Positions 40,590-52,695 are shown, counted from the first letter of the stretch. The stretch: 64,000 bases of DNA from Arsenophonus nasoniae DSM 15247 (GCF_000429565.1 NZ_AUCC01000009.1:1-64000), one strand, 5' to 3'. The notes: generated from the letters alone by a model not told the origin. Numbers and translations are program-made.

Positions 40590-41516
40590 ATGAGCGTTAA
40601 AAAGCAGAAAAGTGAAAAGTTACAAAAAGTTCTTGCACGTTGTGGTTATGGTTCGCGCAGGGAAATAGAAAGTTTTATTCAATCTGGCAGGATCAGTGTT
40701 GATGGTCAATTAGCGACGTTGGGTGACCGAATAGAAGTTAAGGCTAACACCAAAATTCGCTTAGATGGTCATCTGTTGCGGATCAAGGAAGCAGAGAAAA
40801 GCATTTGTCGGATATTAGCTTATTATAAGCCAGAAGGTGAGCTATGTACTCATCATGATCCAGAAGGACGTCCAACCGTATTTGATCGCTTACCAAAATT
40901 AACAGGTTCGCGCTGGATTGCGATAGGGCGCTTAGATGTCAATACGTGTGGTTTATTATTATTTACCACAGATGGAGAACTGGCTAATCGTTTGATGCAT
41001 CCACGTCATGAGGTTGAACGTGAATATGCGGTTCGTGTTTTTGGTGAAATTAACGATGCTAAAATTCGTCAATTGACCAAAGGTGTTCAGCTGGAAGATG
41101 GTGAAGCTAGTTTTAAGACCTTAAAGTTTCGTGGCGGAGAAGGCATGAATCAATGGTTTAATGTTACTTTAACTGAAGGCCGTAATCGTGAAGTAAGGCG
41201 TTTATGGGAAGCCGTAGGTATTCAAGTCAGCCGTTTGATCCGTGTTCGTTATGGTGATATTTATTTACCAAAAGGATTACCCAGAGGAGGATGGACGGAA
41301 TTAGGTTTAGTACAGATTAATTATTTGCGTCAACTGGTTGGTCTTAGTGATGAAACAGCCAGTAAGATAGCAGTTGAGCAAGATAGACGTCGTATTAAAG
41401 CAAATCAGATCCGTCGTGCTGTAAAACGCCATACTCAAGTTTCTTCGATGCGGGTAGCAAATAAACGAGCTACTGGAGCGGCTAAGGGGCATAATAAGCC
41501 TGCGCGTAAAGTATAA
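40590..41516 (+). CDS. rluB: 23S rRNA pseudouridine(2605) synthase RluB
   Basis: RluB isomerises U2605 of 23S rRNA. The ATG at 40590 is chosen over 40548 and 40554 because AAGAGG precedes it and [15 protein letters not shown] aligns with the E. coli start. The S4 RNA-binding domain (about 10-70) precedes the RsuA-type catalytic core with Asp116 in [13 protein letters not shown]. The C-terminal tail is strongly basic. The 308 residues compare with 291 in E. coli. Confidence 0.95.
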   Translation: MSVKKQKSEKLQKVLARCGYGSRREIESFIQSGRISVDGQLATLGDRIEVKANTKIRLDGHLLRIKEAEKSICRILAYYKPEGELCTHHDPEGRPTVFDRLPKLTGSRWIAIGRLDVNTCGLLLFTTDGELANRLMHPRHEVEREYAVRVFGEINDAKIRQLTKGVQLEDGEASFKTLKFRGGEGMNQWFNVTLTEGRNREVRRLWEAVGIQVSRLIRVRYGDIYLPKGLPRGGWTELGLVQINYLRQLVGLSDETASKIAVEQDRRRIKANQIRRAVKRHTQVSSMRVANKRATGAAKGHNKPARKV

Positions 41517-41673
41517 TATAAAATTAAAGGTAATATTAGAGTCTAATTTAGCTACCTAATATTTGTTTAATAGATAAAAATAGTGCTATATAAATACTTT
41601 TAATTTAATTGAGAAGAACCTCAAAATAAGCTGCTTTCATTAGGTTAACTTGATTAGAGGGTTGAAATTTTAT

Positions 41674-42606
41674 ATGCCACGATTTTGGCAAATTATCGCT
41701 AACAGCTTATTTGTATTGCTGTTAGCAAGTTGTGATGAACGACAATTAACCAATTCAGCTGATGGGAAATTTTACATAAGTCATAATAACAAGGATGCAC
41801 TTTATTTTAAGATTGATAATCATCCTGTTAAACTTGTTCAAGGAGAGATTAAACAAGTTGATTTAGCATCGGGCAAGCATACGATTGAATATCCTATTGG
41901 CGAAAAAACTGAATTTATCATTTACCCTGGTAACCAGGGTGGAATTATTAATCCTACCCAACAATATTATTATGCTTACAGCTCGGTTTTCAAAGAAATC
42001 ATTTCTAACCAATTGCTTTCTTTAAAGTATAATCAAATTGTTGTTGAGGGAATAAAAGTAAAGGGTCCAATATTAAGTAGTAATGCCTTACTTATTGATA
42101 ATAATGTTTTTAAATGTGATTACCCTATAGGCGCATCCTTTCTGAATGTTTTAGCCTTAAATAAAAGCAAACAATCATATAGTCATGTGGAAACAAAATG
42201 TTTCACTAAAGAGGAGTTTATTGATTTTTTGTCAGTAGTCGGTTCAAAAGTTAATAATATTCAAATTGTTGATAAAGGCCTAAACGAACAAAATACGGTA
42301 ACTCATTCATTTGAATATGCACTTCCAATTGCACATTTTAATAATTATTCTTTACAATCTTATGCTAATAAAATTGTTGAAATTGTTGATAATTTTAAAA
42401 ACATCAGTAATGTAGAGTCTAAAGCGCAACTTTATGAAGAATATTATCAATATCTTTACAATATGGCGAAAGTGTATAGCACTTTTCATTTGGGGCAGAA
42501 TAAGCATGATCGTGATGAATATTCTGCTTTTATTAATCAAACAAATATGATTTTTAATGCAGGGATATTAAAGCGTCGCCCAGCAAATACCTACAAAGCT
42601 CACTAA
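41674..42606 (+). CDS. Putative lipoprotein of unknown function
   Basis: This 310-residue protein has a lipoprotein signal: a hydrophobic stretch (about 6-19) ending in the lipobox Leu-Ala-Ser-Cys with Cys20. Asp21 follows the cysteine; in E. coli Asp at +2 keeps lipoproteins in the inner membrane. The mature part starts with a small beta-rich domain (about 28-80: FYISHNNKDALYFKID) and continues with a GNQGGIINPTQQYYYAY segment and a helical C-terminus. I do not recognise the family. The ATG at 41674 is preferred to TTG at 41650, although the Shine-Dalgarno AGAGGG is somewhat far. It sits between rluB and yciK, adjacent in E. coli, so it looks like an insertion there. A strong terminator follows. 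Confidence 0.85.
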   Translation: MPRFWQIIANSLFVLLLASCDERQLTNSADGKFYISHNNKDALYFKIDNHPVKLVQGEIKQVDLASGKHTIEYPIGEKTEFIIYPGNQGGIINPTQQYYYAYSSVFKEIISNQLLSLKYNQIVVEGIKVKGPILSSNALLIDNNVFKCDYPIGASFLNVLALNKSKQSYSHVETKCFTKEEFIDFLSVVGSKVNNIQIVDKGLNEQNTVTHSFEYALPIAHFNNYSLQSYANKIVEIVDNFKNISNVESKAQLYEEYYQYLYNMAKVYSTFHLGQNKHDRDEYSAFINQTNMIFNAGILKRRPANTYKAH

Positions 42607-42623
42607 TTGAGTAATGACTTTGT

Positions 42624-42660
42624 TTGATAATTAGTGACATTACTCATTATCAATTTTTTT
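42624..42660 (+). terminator. Terminator of the unknown lipoprotein gene
   Basis: TTGATAAT (42624-42631) and ATTATCAA (42646-42653) pair, extended by AGT/ACT after one mismatch, and are followed by seven T residues (42654-42660). It lies 18 nt past the stop codon, and converging yciK starts its 3' end at 42672, so it may serve both genes. Confidence 0.8.
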
Positions 42661-42671
42661 GCTTTTCGCTT

Positions 42672-43457
42672 TTATACGCCAATATTATAATAGGCAACGC
42701 CTGGTTTACGATTTGGCTGTGCATCGAAACTTATGCCTGATTCCTTGATACTGTCTTCTCCCATAAGATAAAGATATAGCGGCATAATTTCTTGCGGGGT
42801 CTTTAGCTTCATAGGATCCTCTGAGGGAAACGCGTCTGCTCTCATTTGCGTTCTTGTTCCTCCGGGATTAATGCAATTAACCCGTAAGTTAGTCTCTTTA
42901 TATTCATCAGATAATACCTGCATTAGACCTTCCGTTGCGAATTTGGAAACCGAGTAGGCCCCCCAATTAGCTCGCCCTCGTCTGCCAACGCTTGATGTAG
43001 TAAATATTAAGGAACTATTTGGTGCTTGTAAAAGCAGTGGTAGCAGCGCTTGTGTTAGCATGAAAGTTGCATTAACGTTTACTTGCATAACGTCGTGCCA
43101 GAGTTTTATGGGTTGATCAATAATCGGTGCAATTTTTCCTAATATGCTTGCATTATGTAATACACCATCAAGATAGGTATAATTTTGATTAATATCGGTT
43201 GCTAATTCATGGCATTGTGATTCGGTTATTGTTAACAAATCAAGGGGATAAATAGAAACTGAAGGTATAAATTTGCTATTAGAAATAATTTCCTGTTTAA
43301 CGTGTTCTAGTTTTGCCAGTGTTCTACCGACTAAAATAAGATTGGCGCCATAAGATGAATAAGTTAATGCTGCTTCACGTCCAATGCCATCGCCTGCGCC
43401 TGTAATTAGAATGTTTTTTTGGTTAAGTAGATCAGCTTTAGCTTGGTAATGTAACAT
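42672..43457 (-). CDS. yciK: Short-chain dehydrogenase/reductase YciK
   Basis: YciK is an NAD(P)-dependent SDR-family oxidoreductase with no assigned substrate. The 261 residues (E. coli 252) keep the cofactor motif TGAGDGIG (19-26), the NAS motif in LHNAS, and the catalytic set Ser155/156 with Tyr168-x3-Lys172 (YSVSK). NPGGTRTQM follows. It is divergent from sohB and convergent with the lipoprotein gene. In E. coli btuR lies close by; it is not present here. Confidence 0.93.
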   Translation of the reverse strand: MLHYQAKADLLNQKNILITGAGDGIGREAALTYSSYGANLILVGRTLAKLEHVKQEIISNSKFIPSVSIYPLDLLTITESQCHELATDINQNYTYLDGVLHNASILGKIAPIIDQPIKLWHDVMQVNVNATFMLTQALLPLLLQAPNSSLIFTTSSVGRRGRANWGAYSVSKFATEGLMQVLSDEYKETNLRVNCINPGGTRTQMRADAFPSEDPMKLKTPQEIMPLYLYLMGEDSIKESGISFDAQPNRKPGVAYYNIGV

Positions 43458-43570
43458 GATATTTTCCTACTTTTGATTATTCAAATTTATTAATGAGAGT
43501 TATAAGCACTTTATCAAGTTTTTAGTTACAATACTCCCATTGTTTATATTCTGTAAATAAGGATAAAATT

Positions 43571-44617
43571 GTGGAATTTCTTTCATCGTATGGATTATTT
43601 GTTGCTAAAATAGTTACAGTTGTTATCGCTATTATATTGATTTCAATGGTTATTTTTAGTTTTGCGCTGCGTAAACAGAACAAAAAAGGTGATTTAAAAC
43701 TTATTGATTTAAGTGAAGCTTATCGCGAACGTCAGCGTGAAATGCAACAGGTTAAGATGAGTGATGCCGAATATAAAGTTTGGTTAAAAACCTATAAGAA
43801 ACAACGAAAAATTGAAGAAAAAAAGCAGAAAGCGGATGCGAAAGTTGGTCAAACAACGCTAAAAAAACCTTGTCTTTTTGTAATTGATTTTAAAGGCAGC
43901 ATGAATGCCCTGGAAGTCAATGCACTACGTGAGGAAATTACTGCAATTCTATCAATTGCTGATAACAAAGATGAGGTTTTATTGAGGCTTGAAAGTCCAG
44001 GTGGTGTTGTGCACGGCTATGGTTTAGCTGCCTCTCAACTAAACCGTTTACGAGAAAAAGGCCTGAAATTAATTGTTTCGGTGGATAAAGTAGCAGCAAG
44101 CGGTGGTTATATGATGGCTTGTGTTGCCGATCATATTGTGGCGGCTCCTTTTGCCATTATTGGCTCTATCGGTGTGGTTGCTCAAGTACCCAATTTTCAT
44201 CGATTACTGAAGAAAAAGGATATTGATGTAGAATTGCATACCGCTGGAGAATATAAACGCACACTAACGTTGTTAGGTGAAAATACCGAGCAGGGACGCA
44301 AGAAGTTTGTACAAGATTTAAATGAAGCACATCAATTATTTAAAGATTTTGTGCATCAAAAACGCCCAGCCCTTGATATCAATGCGGTGGCAACCGGTGA
44401 GCATTGGTATGGTGTCCAAGCGAAGGAAAAAGGCTTAATTGATGAGATAGGCGTTAGTGATGACATTATCATTAATCAAATTGAAGCCCGAGAAATTATT
44501 GCAGTGACTTATACGCCTGCAAAACGTTTTGTTGATCGCTTAATGGGCAGCATGATAGAAAATGCAGATAAGTTGTTAATACGCTGGTGGCAAAGAGGAC
44601 AGAAACCACTATTTTGA
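43571..44617 (+). CDS. sohB: Inner-membrane S49-family peptidase SohB
   Basis: SohB is a membrane-anchored serine protease related to SppA; it suppresses degP defects when overexpressed. The start is GTG at 43571 behind AAGGA. The 348 residues match E. coli (349). A membrane anchor (about 8-32), a charged coiled stretch (about 40-92) and the S49 domain follow, with the Ser-Lys dyad Ser177 in KVAASGGYM and Lys229 in GEYKRT. It is transcribed alone with a strong terminator. Confidence 0.95.
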   Translation: MEFLSSYGLFVAKIVTVVIAIILISMVIFSFALRKQNKKGDLKLIDLSEAYRERQREMQQVKMSDAEYKVWLKTYKKQRKIEEKKQKADAKVGQTTLKKPCLFVIDFKGSMNALEVNALREEITAILSIADNKDEVLLRLESPGGVVHGYGLAASQLNRLREKGLKLIVSVDKVAASGGYMMACVADHIVAAPFAIIGSIGVVAQVPNFHRLLKKKDIDVELHTAGEYKRTLTLLGENTEQGRKKFVQDLNEAHQLFKDFVHQKRPALDINAVATGEHWYGVQAKEKGLIDEIGVSDDIIINQIEAREIIAVTYTPAKRFVDRLMGSMIENADKLLIRWWQRGQKPLF

Positions 44618-44633
44618 ATTAAGAATAAGAAAT

Positions 44634-44664
44634 AAATACCGGCGTTTTCAGCCGGTATTTTTAT
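44634..44664 (+). terminator. Rho-independent terminator of sohB
   Basis: AAATACCGGC and GCCGGTATTT form a perfect 10-bp stem with a 7-base loop followed by TTAT, 16 nt past the sohB stop. Confidence 0.88.
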
Positions 44665-45183
44665 AACATGATGGTTAAAATTTAATTATTCTATTGCAAA
44701 TAAAATATTAATTAATTACTTAAAAACATAATAAATAATTTTATATACCATCATTAAGCTATTTTATTTGGAAATTAATTTCTTTCTAAAAATTTATTTA
44801 TTTATCTGTTTGAACTAGGTTTCTGATACTTTTTATATAATTTTATTGATTTTTTTTATAATGTATTCATAACTTATTGAAGTAATTTTTGGTGTTATAA
44901 GAATAGCAGTGAATAAAATAAGTGGTTGCGCATCATTTTTTATCAGGTAGAGTGTAGGCTTTTTATTACTTACTATGCTTTACTTTTGTCATGCTTTTAC
45001 TGACAAAATTGTATTATTGAATCTGATTACAGTATGAATTAACAAAGGTTTTTATCTTTATGGCAAAGTATTTAAGCAAAAAAAAGTTGATATATTGTAA
45101 ATCTGACGCAATATAAAAAGAGATTTCATTTCATCTGGCTGGAAAGCCAGTACGCTTAGACAATATTTTAGGTAAAGATAACT
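44665..45183. other. Upstream region of topA
   Basis: About 520 AT-rich bases hold no gene. In E. coli yciN lies between sohB and topA; it is absent here. An inverted repeat (TTTTGTCA, 44984-44991, and TGACAAAA, 45001-45008) with a 9-base loop lies about 175 bp before the topA ATG and may belong to its promoter region. Confidence 0.5.
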
Positions 45184-47784
45184 ATGGGTAAAGCTCTTGT
45201 TATTGTGGAGTCCCCGGCAAAAGCTAAGACGATTAATAAATATCTTGGTAGCAACTACGTTGTTAAAAGCAGCGTAGGGCATATACGTGATTTGCCAAAA
45301 AGTGGTGGTTCCAGCTCACAAAAGAATACAAACTCAGCCAATAAGGTTAAAAAAGTAAAAAAAGATGAACATGAGGCGCTTGTAAATCGAATGGGAGTTG
45401 ACCCATATCATGGGTGGAAAGCTAATTATCAAATTTTACCTGGCAAAGAAAAAGTCGTTGCTGAATTAAGATCGCTCGCTTCTGACGCTGAACATATCTA
45501 TCTAGCAACGGATCTCGATCGTGAGGGGGAAGCGATTGCCTGGCATTTGCGAGAAGTGATTGGCGGCGATAATCAACGCTTTAGTCGAGTAGTTTTTAAT
45601 GAAATTACTAAAAATGCGATTAAGCAGGCTTTTGATAAACCCGGTGAATTAAATATTGATCGTGTTAATGCTCAACAAGCTCGGCGTTTTTTAGATCGGG
45701 TTGTTGGTTACATGGTTTCACCTTTATTATGGAAAAAAATTGCTCGTGGTCTTTCTGCTGGTCGTGTTCAATCAGTCGCTGTGCGTCTGATTGTTGAACG
45801 AGAACGAGAAATTAAAGCATTTGTTCCACAAGAATATTGGCAGCTCCATGCCGAATTACTTACCGTTGATACGGCATTAATTCGACTGGAGGTCACGCAC
45901 GAAAAGGGTAAGCCGTTTAAACCCGTCACCAAAGCACAAATTGATGCTGCTGTTGCATTATTAAAAGATGCACACTACCAGGTAGTAGATCGCGAAGATC
46001 GACCCACAATTAGTAAACCTAGCGCTCCCTTTATTACCTCAACGTTGCAACAAGCAGCAAGCACACGTCTAGGCTTTGGTGTTAAGAAAACCATGATGTT
46101 GGCACAGCGGCTTTATGAAGCAGGCTATATTACCTATATGCGTACTGACTCGACTAACTTAAGTCAGGATGCGTTAACTATGGCTCGCGATTATATTGAG
46201 CATAAATTTGGCAAAAAATATCTACCTAAACAGGCAAATGTCTATACCAATCAAAAAAGTTCTCAAGAGGCACATGAAGCTATTCGTCCTTCTAATATTG
46301 ACATTGATATTGACGCGCTAAAAGAGATGGAGGCGGATGCTAAAAAATTATATCAGCTAATTTGGAACCAATTTGTTGCTTGTCAGATGACACCGGCAGA
46401 ATTTGATTCAACAACATTAACCGTTAAAGCTGGAGATTTTGAGTTGAAGGCTAAAGGGCGTATTTTACGTTTTGATGGCTGGACCAAAGTTATGCCTGCA
46501 TTACGCAAAGGTGATGAAGATAAAATATTATCAATGGTTAAAGTTGGTAATCAGCTTGAATTGGATAAATTGTCTCCCAGCCAACATTTTACTAAACCTC
46601 CTGCGCGTTTTAGCGAAGCTTCACTGGTTAGAGAACTAGAAAAGCGTGGAATTGGCCGGCCATCAACCTATCCGGTTATAATTTCAACTATCCAAGATCG
46701 TGGCTATGTAAAAGTTGAAAATCGCCGTTTTTATGCAGAAAAAATAGGTGAAATAGTTACTGATCGATTAGATGAAAATTTTAGTGAATTGATGGACTAT
46801 GATTTTACTGCTCGCATGGAAGATCAGCTTGACTTAATAGCAGAAGATCGTATTGAGTGGAAGCGTGTTTTAGATGAATTTTTTGCTGCTTTTACTAAGC
46901 AGCTTGAAAGCGCCAACAAGGCACCTGAAGAAGGCGGTATGCGACCCAATCCGATGGTATTAACATCGATTGAATGTCCCGACTGTCACCGAAAAATGGG
47001 AATTAGAACTGCTTCTACGGGTGTTTTTCTTGGATGTTCTGGTTATAGCTTACCAGCAAAAGAGTGTTGCAAAAAAACAATTAATTTAATTCCAGAAGAT
47101 GAATTATCAAATATTCTGGTAGGAGAAGAAGAGGATGTAGAAACACATGCTTTGCGAGCCCGCCGGAGATGTCCTAAATGCGGCACCGCAATGGATAGTT
47201 ACCTTATTGACAATAAACGTAAATTACATGTATGTGGTAATAATCCAGTATGTAATGGTTATGAAGTTGAAGAAGGTGAATTTCGTCTTAAAGGCTATGA
47301 TGGACCAGTTATTGAATGCGATAAATGTGGCTCAGAAATGCATCTGAAAATGGGACGCTTTGGCAAATATATGGGATGCACGAATGACGCTTGTAAAAAT
47401 ACTCGTAAGATTTTAAAGAGTGGTGAAGTGGCTCCGCCTAAAGAAGATCCTATTCCACTGCCAGAATTAGTTTGTGAAAAATCGGATGCTTACTTTGTAT
47501 TAAGAGACGGAGCGGCGGGAATATTTTTGGCTGCTAACACTTTTCCAAAATCAAGAGAGACTCGCGCACCATTGGTTGAAGAGTTGGTGCGTTTTAAAGA
47601 TCGTTTGCCCGTCAAATTTAGTTATTTAACCTTAGCGCCACTGGTAGATCCTGAGGGTAATAAAACAATTGTTAGATTTAGTCGTAAGACCAAACAACAA
47701 TATATTTCCTCAGAAAAAAATGGTAAAGCGACTGGCTGGAGTGCATTTTATATTGATGGTAAATGGATAGAAAAAAACAAATAA
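45184..47784 (+). CDS. topA: DNA topoisomerase I TopA
   Basis: TopA relaxes negative supercoils. The 866 residues match E. coli (865). TOPRIM residues Glu9, Asp110, Asp112 and Glu114 and the active-site Tyr318 (YITYMRTDS) are in place. Three C-terminal zinc-ribbon regions are visible (Cys pairs in [20 protein letters not shown] and [10 protein letters not shown]), followed by ribbon-like domains. It is an essential single gene with its own terminator. Confidence 0.98.
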   Translation: MGKALVIVESPAKAKTINKYLGSNYVVKSSVGHIRDLPKSGGSSSQKNTNSANKVKKVKKDEHEALVNRMGVDPYHGWKANYQILPGKEKVVAELRSLASDAEHIYLATDLDREGEAIAWHLREVIGGDNQRFSRVVFNEITKNAIKQAFDKPGELNIDRVNAQQARRFLDRVVGYMVSPLLWKKIARGLSAGRVQSVAVRLIVEREREIKAFVPQEYWQLHAELLTVDTALIRLEVTHEKGKPFKPVTKAQIDAAVALLKDAHYQVVDREDRPTISKPSAPFITSTLQQAASTRLGFGVKKTMMLAQRLYEAGYITYMRTDSTNLSQDALTMARDYIEHKFGKKYLPKQANVYTNQKSSQEAHEAIRPSNIDIDIDALKEMEADAKKLYQLIWNQFVACQMTPAEFDSTTLTVKAGDFELKAKGRILRFDGWTKVMPALRKGDEDKILSMVKVGNQLELDKLSPSQHFTKPPARFSEASLVRELEKRGIGRPSTYPVIISTIQDRGYVKVENRRFYAEKIGEIVTDRLDENFSELMDYDFTARMEDQLDLIAEDRIEWKRVLDEFFAAFTKQLESANKAPEEGGMRPNPMVLTSIECPDCHRKMGIRTASTGVFLGCSGYSLPAKECCKKTINLIPEDELSNILVGEEEDVETHALRARRRCPKCGTAMDSYLIDNKRKLHVCGNNPVCNGYEVEEGEFRLKGYDGPVIECDKCGSEMHLKMGRFGKYMGCTNDACKNTRKILKSGEVAPPKEDPIPLPELVCEKSDAYFVLRDGAAGIFLAANTFPKSRETRAPLVEELVRFKDRLPVKFSYLTLAPLVDPEGNKTIVRFSRKTKQQYISSEKNGKATGWSAFYIDGKWIEKNK

Positions 47785-47812
47785 AAAGTTATCTGCTTCC
47801 TATAATTAAACA

Positions 47813-47840
47813 AGGCTACTGATTTCAGTAGCCTAATTTT
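47813..47840 (+). terminator. Rho-independent terminator of topA
   Basis: AGGCTACTGA and TCAGTAGCCT form a 10-bp inverted repeat separated by TT, followed by AATTTTTAG. It begins 29 nt past the topA stop. Confidence 0.85.
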
Positions 47841-47888
47841 TAGTTTACTTATCCTCGGTATTTCAAATCATAACAAGGATTAATATCT

Positions 47889-48413
47889 ATGAAATTAAAA
47901 ATGTTACTGGTTGTGGGCGCTTTTTTTACTGCAACTTCGCTAGCCAATACAATTACAGTCCCAATGCAGATAGTTACTGCAAACAATAACGGTCAATCCG
48001 TGGGTAAAATTACCATCAAGGAAACGAAGTTTGGTTTATTGTTTACTCCGCAATTACAAGGATTAGTGCCAGGAATACATGGTTTTCATATTCATGAACA
48101 TCCTAATTGTAATGCTTTGCAAAAAGAGGGAAAGCTAATAGCAGCAGGAAAAGCGGGTGGCCATTTTGATCCCAATAAAACGGCTAAACATGAAGGTCCA
48201 TATAATAGTAGCGGGCATTTAGGTGATTTACCGGGTTTAGTCGTTAACACAAATGGTAGTGCTGATTATGCTATTTTAGCGCCGCGTTTAAAATTGATAA
48301 GTCAAATTAAGAATAGAGCATTAATGATCCATGGAGGTGGCGATAATTATTCAGATCATCCAGTAACATTAGGTGGTGGTGGTTTAAGGGTTGTTTGCGG
48401 TATTATTAAATAA
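47889..48413 (+). CDS. sodC: Periplasmic Cu,Zn superoxide dismutase SodC
   Basis: SodC removes periplasmic superoxide, often protecting against host phagocytes. The 174-residue precursor has a signal peptide (about 1-19, cut after SLA). Copper and zinc ligands are complete: His67, His69, bridging His92, His101, His110, Asp113 and His148. Cys74 and Cys170 form the structural disulfide, and Arg167 guides substrate. AAGGA precedes the ATG. In E. coli sodC maps elsewhere, so its place between topA and cysB is different. It looks functional. Confidence 0.96.
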   Translation: MKLKMLLVVGAFFTATSLANTITVPMQIVTANNNGQSVGKITIKETKFGLLFTPQLQGLVPGIHGFHIHEHPNCNALQKEGKLIAAGKAGGHFDPNKTAKHEGPYNSSGHLGDLPGLVVNTNGSADYAILAPRLKLISQIKNRALMIHGGGDNYSDHPVTLGGGGLRVVCGIIK

Positions 48414-49721
<1,308 letters not shown>

Positions 49722-49958
49722 TTTTAGTAAAAATTGGCATTTATTCCTATTAATCATTTTTTATTTTATATTTTTTCTTATGCATTAATTTTATATCAAG
49801 CTAGCGCTATTTATCGTTAATATTTTTTTGTTTATTTTGAACAAAATCATATTTAATGATCATTATGTGTTACTTAACCGAAAAATATTTCTAATATAAT
49901 ATCTTTATAAGATGCGTCACCTTTGCTAGTTAGATAAAAAATAAAAAAAGGAGGAGTT

Positions 49959-52631
49959 ATGTCGTTAAGTCTAAGAACGGACTGTGCATCCACACTCTCC
50001 GCTGGAAGTAAACACTATGAATATTTTAGCTTGTCTAAAGCAGCAAAACAGTTAGGTGATATTTCGAATCTACCAAAATCACTTAAAGTACTGTTTGAAA
50101 ATTTGCTGCGCCATCTTGATGGAAAATCTGTCGTATTAAAAGATTTACAGGCGATGGTTGATTGGCAGCATATCGGGCATGCTGAGCGTGAAATTGCCTA
50201 TCAACCGGCCCGAGTTTTGATGCAGGATTTTACCGGTGTGCCAGCAGTTGTTGATCTTGCTGCAATGCGTGAAGCTGTGCAACGATTAGGGGGTGAGGTT
50301 AATAAGGTAAATCCACTCACACCTGTCGATTTAATTATTGACCATTCGGTTATGGTTGATGAATTTGCTACCCCACAAGCCTTTACTGATAACGTAAAAT
50401 TTGAAATGCAACGCAATCATGAACGTTACCTATTTTTACGTTGGGGACAAAAAGCATTTAATCGTTTTAGGGTTGTGCCGCCTGGAACAGGTATTTGTCA
50501 TCAGGTAAATCTTGAGTATTTAGGTAAGGCAGTGTGGTATGAAGAACGAGACGGGAAATTGTTCGCTTATCCAGATACATTGGTTGGTACTGATTCTCAT
50601 ACCACGATGATCAATGGTTTGGGGGTCTTAGGTTGGGGGGTAGGCGGTATTGAAGCTGAAGCCGCGATGTTGGGCCAACCGATTTCGATGCTTATTCCTG
50701 ATGTAGTTGGTTTCAAATTAACAGGTAAACTCAAAGAAGGGATCACTGCTACCGACTTAGTTTTGACAGTGACGCAAATGCTGCGTAAACATGGTGTAGT
50801 GGGGAAATTTGTTGAATTTTATGGTGATGGTTTGGCCGATTTACCACTCGCGGATCGCGCTACTATTGCCAATATGTCACCTGAATATGGTGCTACATGT
50901 GTTTTTTTCCCCGTTGATGAAATCACGTTAAGTTATATGCGATTAACCGGACGTTCGGAAGATGAAATTGCTTTAGTTGAAAATTATACTAAAACACAAG
51001 GATTATGGCGCCATCCCGGCGAAGAGCCTATTTTTACCAGTACGTTAACTTTAGATTTAGCCTCGGTTGAAGCAAGTCTGGCTGGGCCAAAACGCCCGCA
51101 AGATCGGGTTGAATTGAGTCAGGTTCCGCATGCGTTTAAAAATTCCGTTGATCTTGAATTAAATAAATCAACCAAACAGCATGCGCCCTTGGTCAGTTAT
51201 GCGGGTAAAAATTTTCAATTGCAAGAAGGAGCGGTTGTTATTGCAGCAATCACTTCCTGTACTAATACTTCAAACCCAAGTGTTTTAATGGCAGCAGGAT
51301 TATTAGCCAAAAAAGCGGTTGAAAAAGGTTTAGAGCGTAAGCCTTGGGTAAAATCTTCGTTAGCGCCAGGCTCAAAAGTGGTTACTGATTATTTAGCTAA
51401 AGCCGGATTGACTGATTACTTAAATCAGTTAGGTTTCAACCTAGTCGGCTATGGCTGTACCACTTGTATTGGCAATTCAGGCCCACTACCGTCGCCAATA
51501 GAAGAGGCAATCAAGAAAAATGATCTTACTGTCGGTGCGGTGCTATCAGGTAATCGAAATTTTGAAGGTCGGATCCATCCATTAGTAAAAACTAACTGGT
51601 TAGCTTCACCACCTTTAGTGGTTGCTTATGCTTTGGCAGGTAATATGCAAATCAATCTTGCTGATGAGCCGTTAGGGCAAGATAAGAATGGTAACGATGT
51701 ATTGCTAAAAGATATTTGGCCAACGAGTCAGGAAATTGCTAATGCTGTACAATTGGTAAAATCTGACATGTTCCATAAGGAATATAATGCGGTTTTTGAT
51801 GGCGATGAAGCATGGCAGGCACTTGAGGTAAAAAGTTCAGCCACTTATTCATGGCAGCCTGATTCAACTTATATTCGTAATCCACCTTTCTTTGATGATA
51901 TGCAGCTAGTACCAGCGCCGATTACTGATATTCATGGTGCCCATATTTTGGCTATTTTAGGCGATTCTGTTACCACCGATCATATTTCACCCGCCGGCAA
52001 TATTAAAGCGGATAGTCCCGCTGGTCATTACTTACAATCACATGGCGTTCAAGCAAAAGATTTCAATTCGTATGGTTCAAGACGAGGTAATCATGAAGTT
52101 ATGATGCGAGGTACATTTGCCAATATACGTATTCGTAATGAAATGCTGCCTGGTGTTGAAGGAGGATTTACTCGCTATATCCCCACACAGACTCAGCTAG
52201 CTATCTATGACGCCGCTATGCAATATCAGCAAAATAAGATACCGTTAGCTATTATTGCTGGTAAAGAGTATGGCTCCGGCTCCAGTCGTGACTGGGCGGC
52301 TAAAGGAACACTACTACTAGGAATAAGGGTAGTTATTGCTGAATCTTATGAACGAATCCATCGCTCTAATTTGATTGGGATGGGGGTTTTACCATTAGAA
52401 TTTCCGGCTAATGTAAATCGTAAAACGTTAAAATTGACTGGTGATGAGATAATTGACATTGCCGGCTTGCAATCAATTACCCTAGGCGAGATGATTACAG
52501 TCACTATTACTGATAAAAATGGTCAGATAATGACAATGGCTATGCGTTGCCGAATTGATACGATGACTGAATTAGAATACTTTCGTCATGGCGGTATTCT
52601 TCATTATGTTATTCGTCAAATGGTAAAATAA
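49959..52631 (+). CDS. acnA: Aconitate hydratase A
   Basis: AcnA interconverts citrate and isocitrate; it is the stress-stable aconitase of the TCA cycle. The 890 residues match E. coli (891). The three [4Fe-4S] cysteines are in ITSCTNTSNPS and YGCTTCIGN (about 435-505). Substrate-binding stretches VGTDSHTTMINGLGVLGWGVGG and GKEYGSGSSRDWAAKG are intact. AAGGAGGAG lies right before the ATG. The gene follows cysB as in E. coli. Confidence 0.98.
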   Translation: MSLSLRTDCASTLSAGSKHYEYFSLSKAAKQLGDISNLPKSLKVLFENLLRHLDGKSVVLKDLQAMVDWQHIGHAEREIAYQPARVLMQDFTGVPAVVDLAAMREAVQRLGGEVNKVNPLTPVDLIIDHSVMVDEFATPQAFTDNVKFEMQRNHERYLFLRWGQKAFNRFRVVPPGTGICHQVNLEYLGKAVWYEERDGKLFAYPDTLVGTDSHTTMINGLGVLGWGVGGIEAEAAMLGQPISMLIPDVVGFKLTGKLKEGITATDLVLTVTQMLRKHGVVGKFVEFYGDGLADLPLADRATIANMSPEYGATCVFFPVDEITLSYMRLTGRSEDEIALVENYTKTQGLWRHPGEEPIFTSTLTLDLASVEASLAGPKRPQDRVELSQVPHAFKNSVDLELNKSTKQHAPLVSYAGKNFQLQEGAVVIAAITSCTNTSNPSVLMAAGLLAKKAVEKGLERKPWVKSSLAPGSKVVTDYLAKAGLTDYLNQLGFNLVGYGCTTCIGNSGPLPSPIEEAIKKNDLTVGAVLSGNRNFEGRIHPLVKTNWLASPPLVVAYALAGNMQINLADEPLGQDKNGNDVLLKDIWPTSQEIANAVQLVKSDMFHKEYNAVFDGDEAWQALEVKSSATYSWQPDSTYIRNPPFFDDMQLVPAPITDIHGAHILAILGDSVTTDHISPAGNIKADSPAGHYLQSHGVQAKDFNSYGSRRGNHEVMMRGTFANIRIRNEMLPGVEGGFTRYIPTQTQLAIYDAAMQYQQNKIPLAIIAGKEYGSGSSRDWAAKGTLLLGIRVVIAESYERIHRSNLIGMGVLPLEFPANVNRKTLKLTGDEIIDIAGLQSITLGEMITVTITDKNGQIMTMAMRCRIDTMTELEYFRHGGILHYVIRQMVK

Positions 52632-52644
52632 ATGTATTTAAACC

Positions 52645-52682
52645 ATCAAAAACTGCTCTGTAAAAAACAGACAGTTTTTGAT
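52645..52682. terminator. Bidirectional terminator between acnA and ribA
   Basis: ATCAAAAACTG (52645-52655) pairs with CAGTTTTTGAT (52672-52682). Inside, TCTGT pairs with ACAGA around an A5 loop with one bulged C, giving about 16 bp in all. acnA and ribA converge here. The A- and T-rich outer arms supply T tracts in both directions. Confidence 0.82.
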
Positions 52683-52695
52683 AATAATTGGTTGA

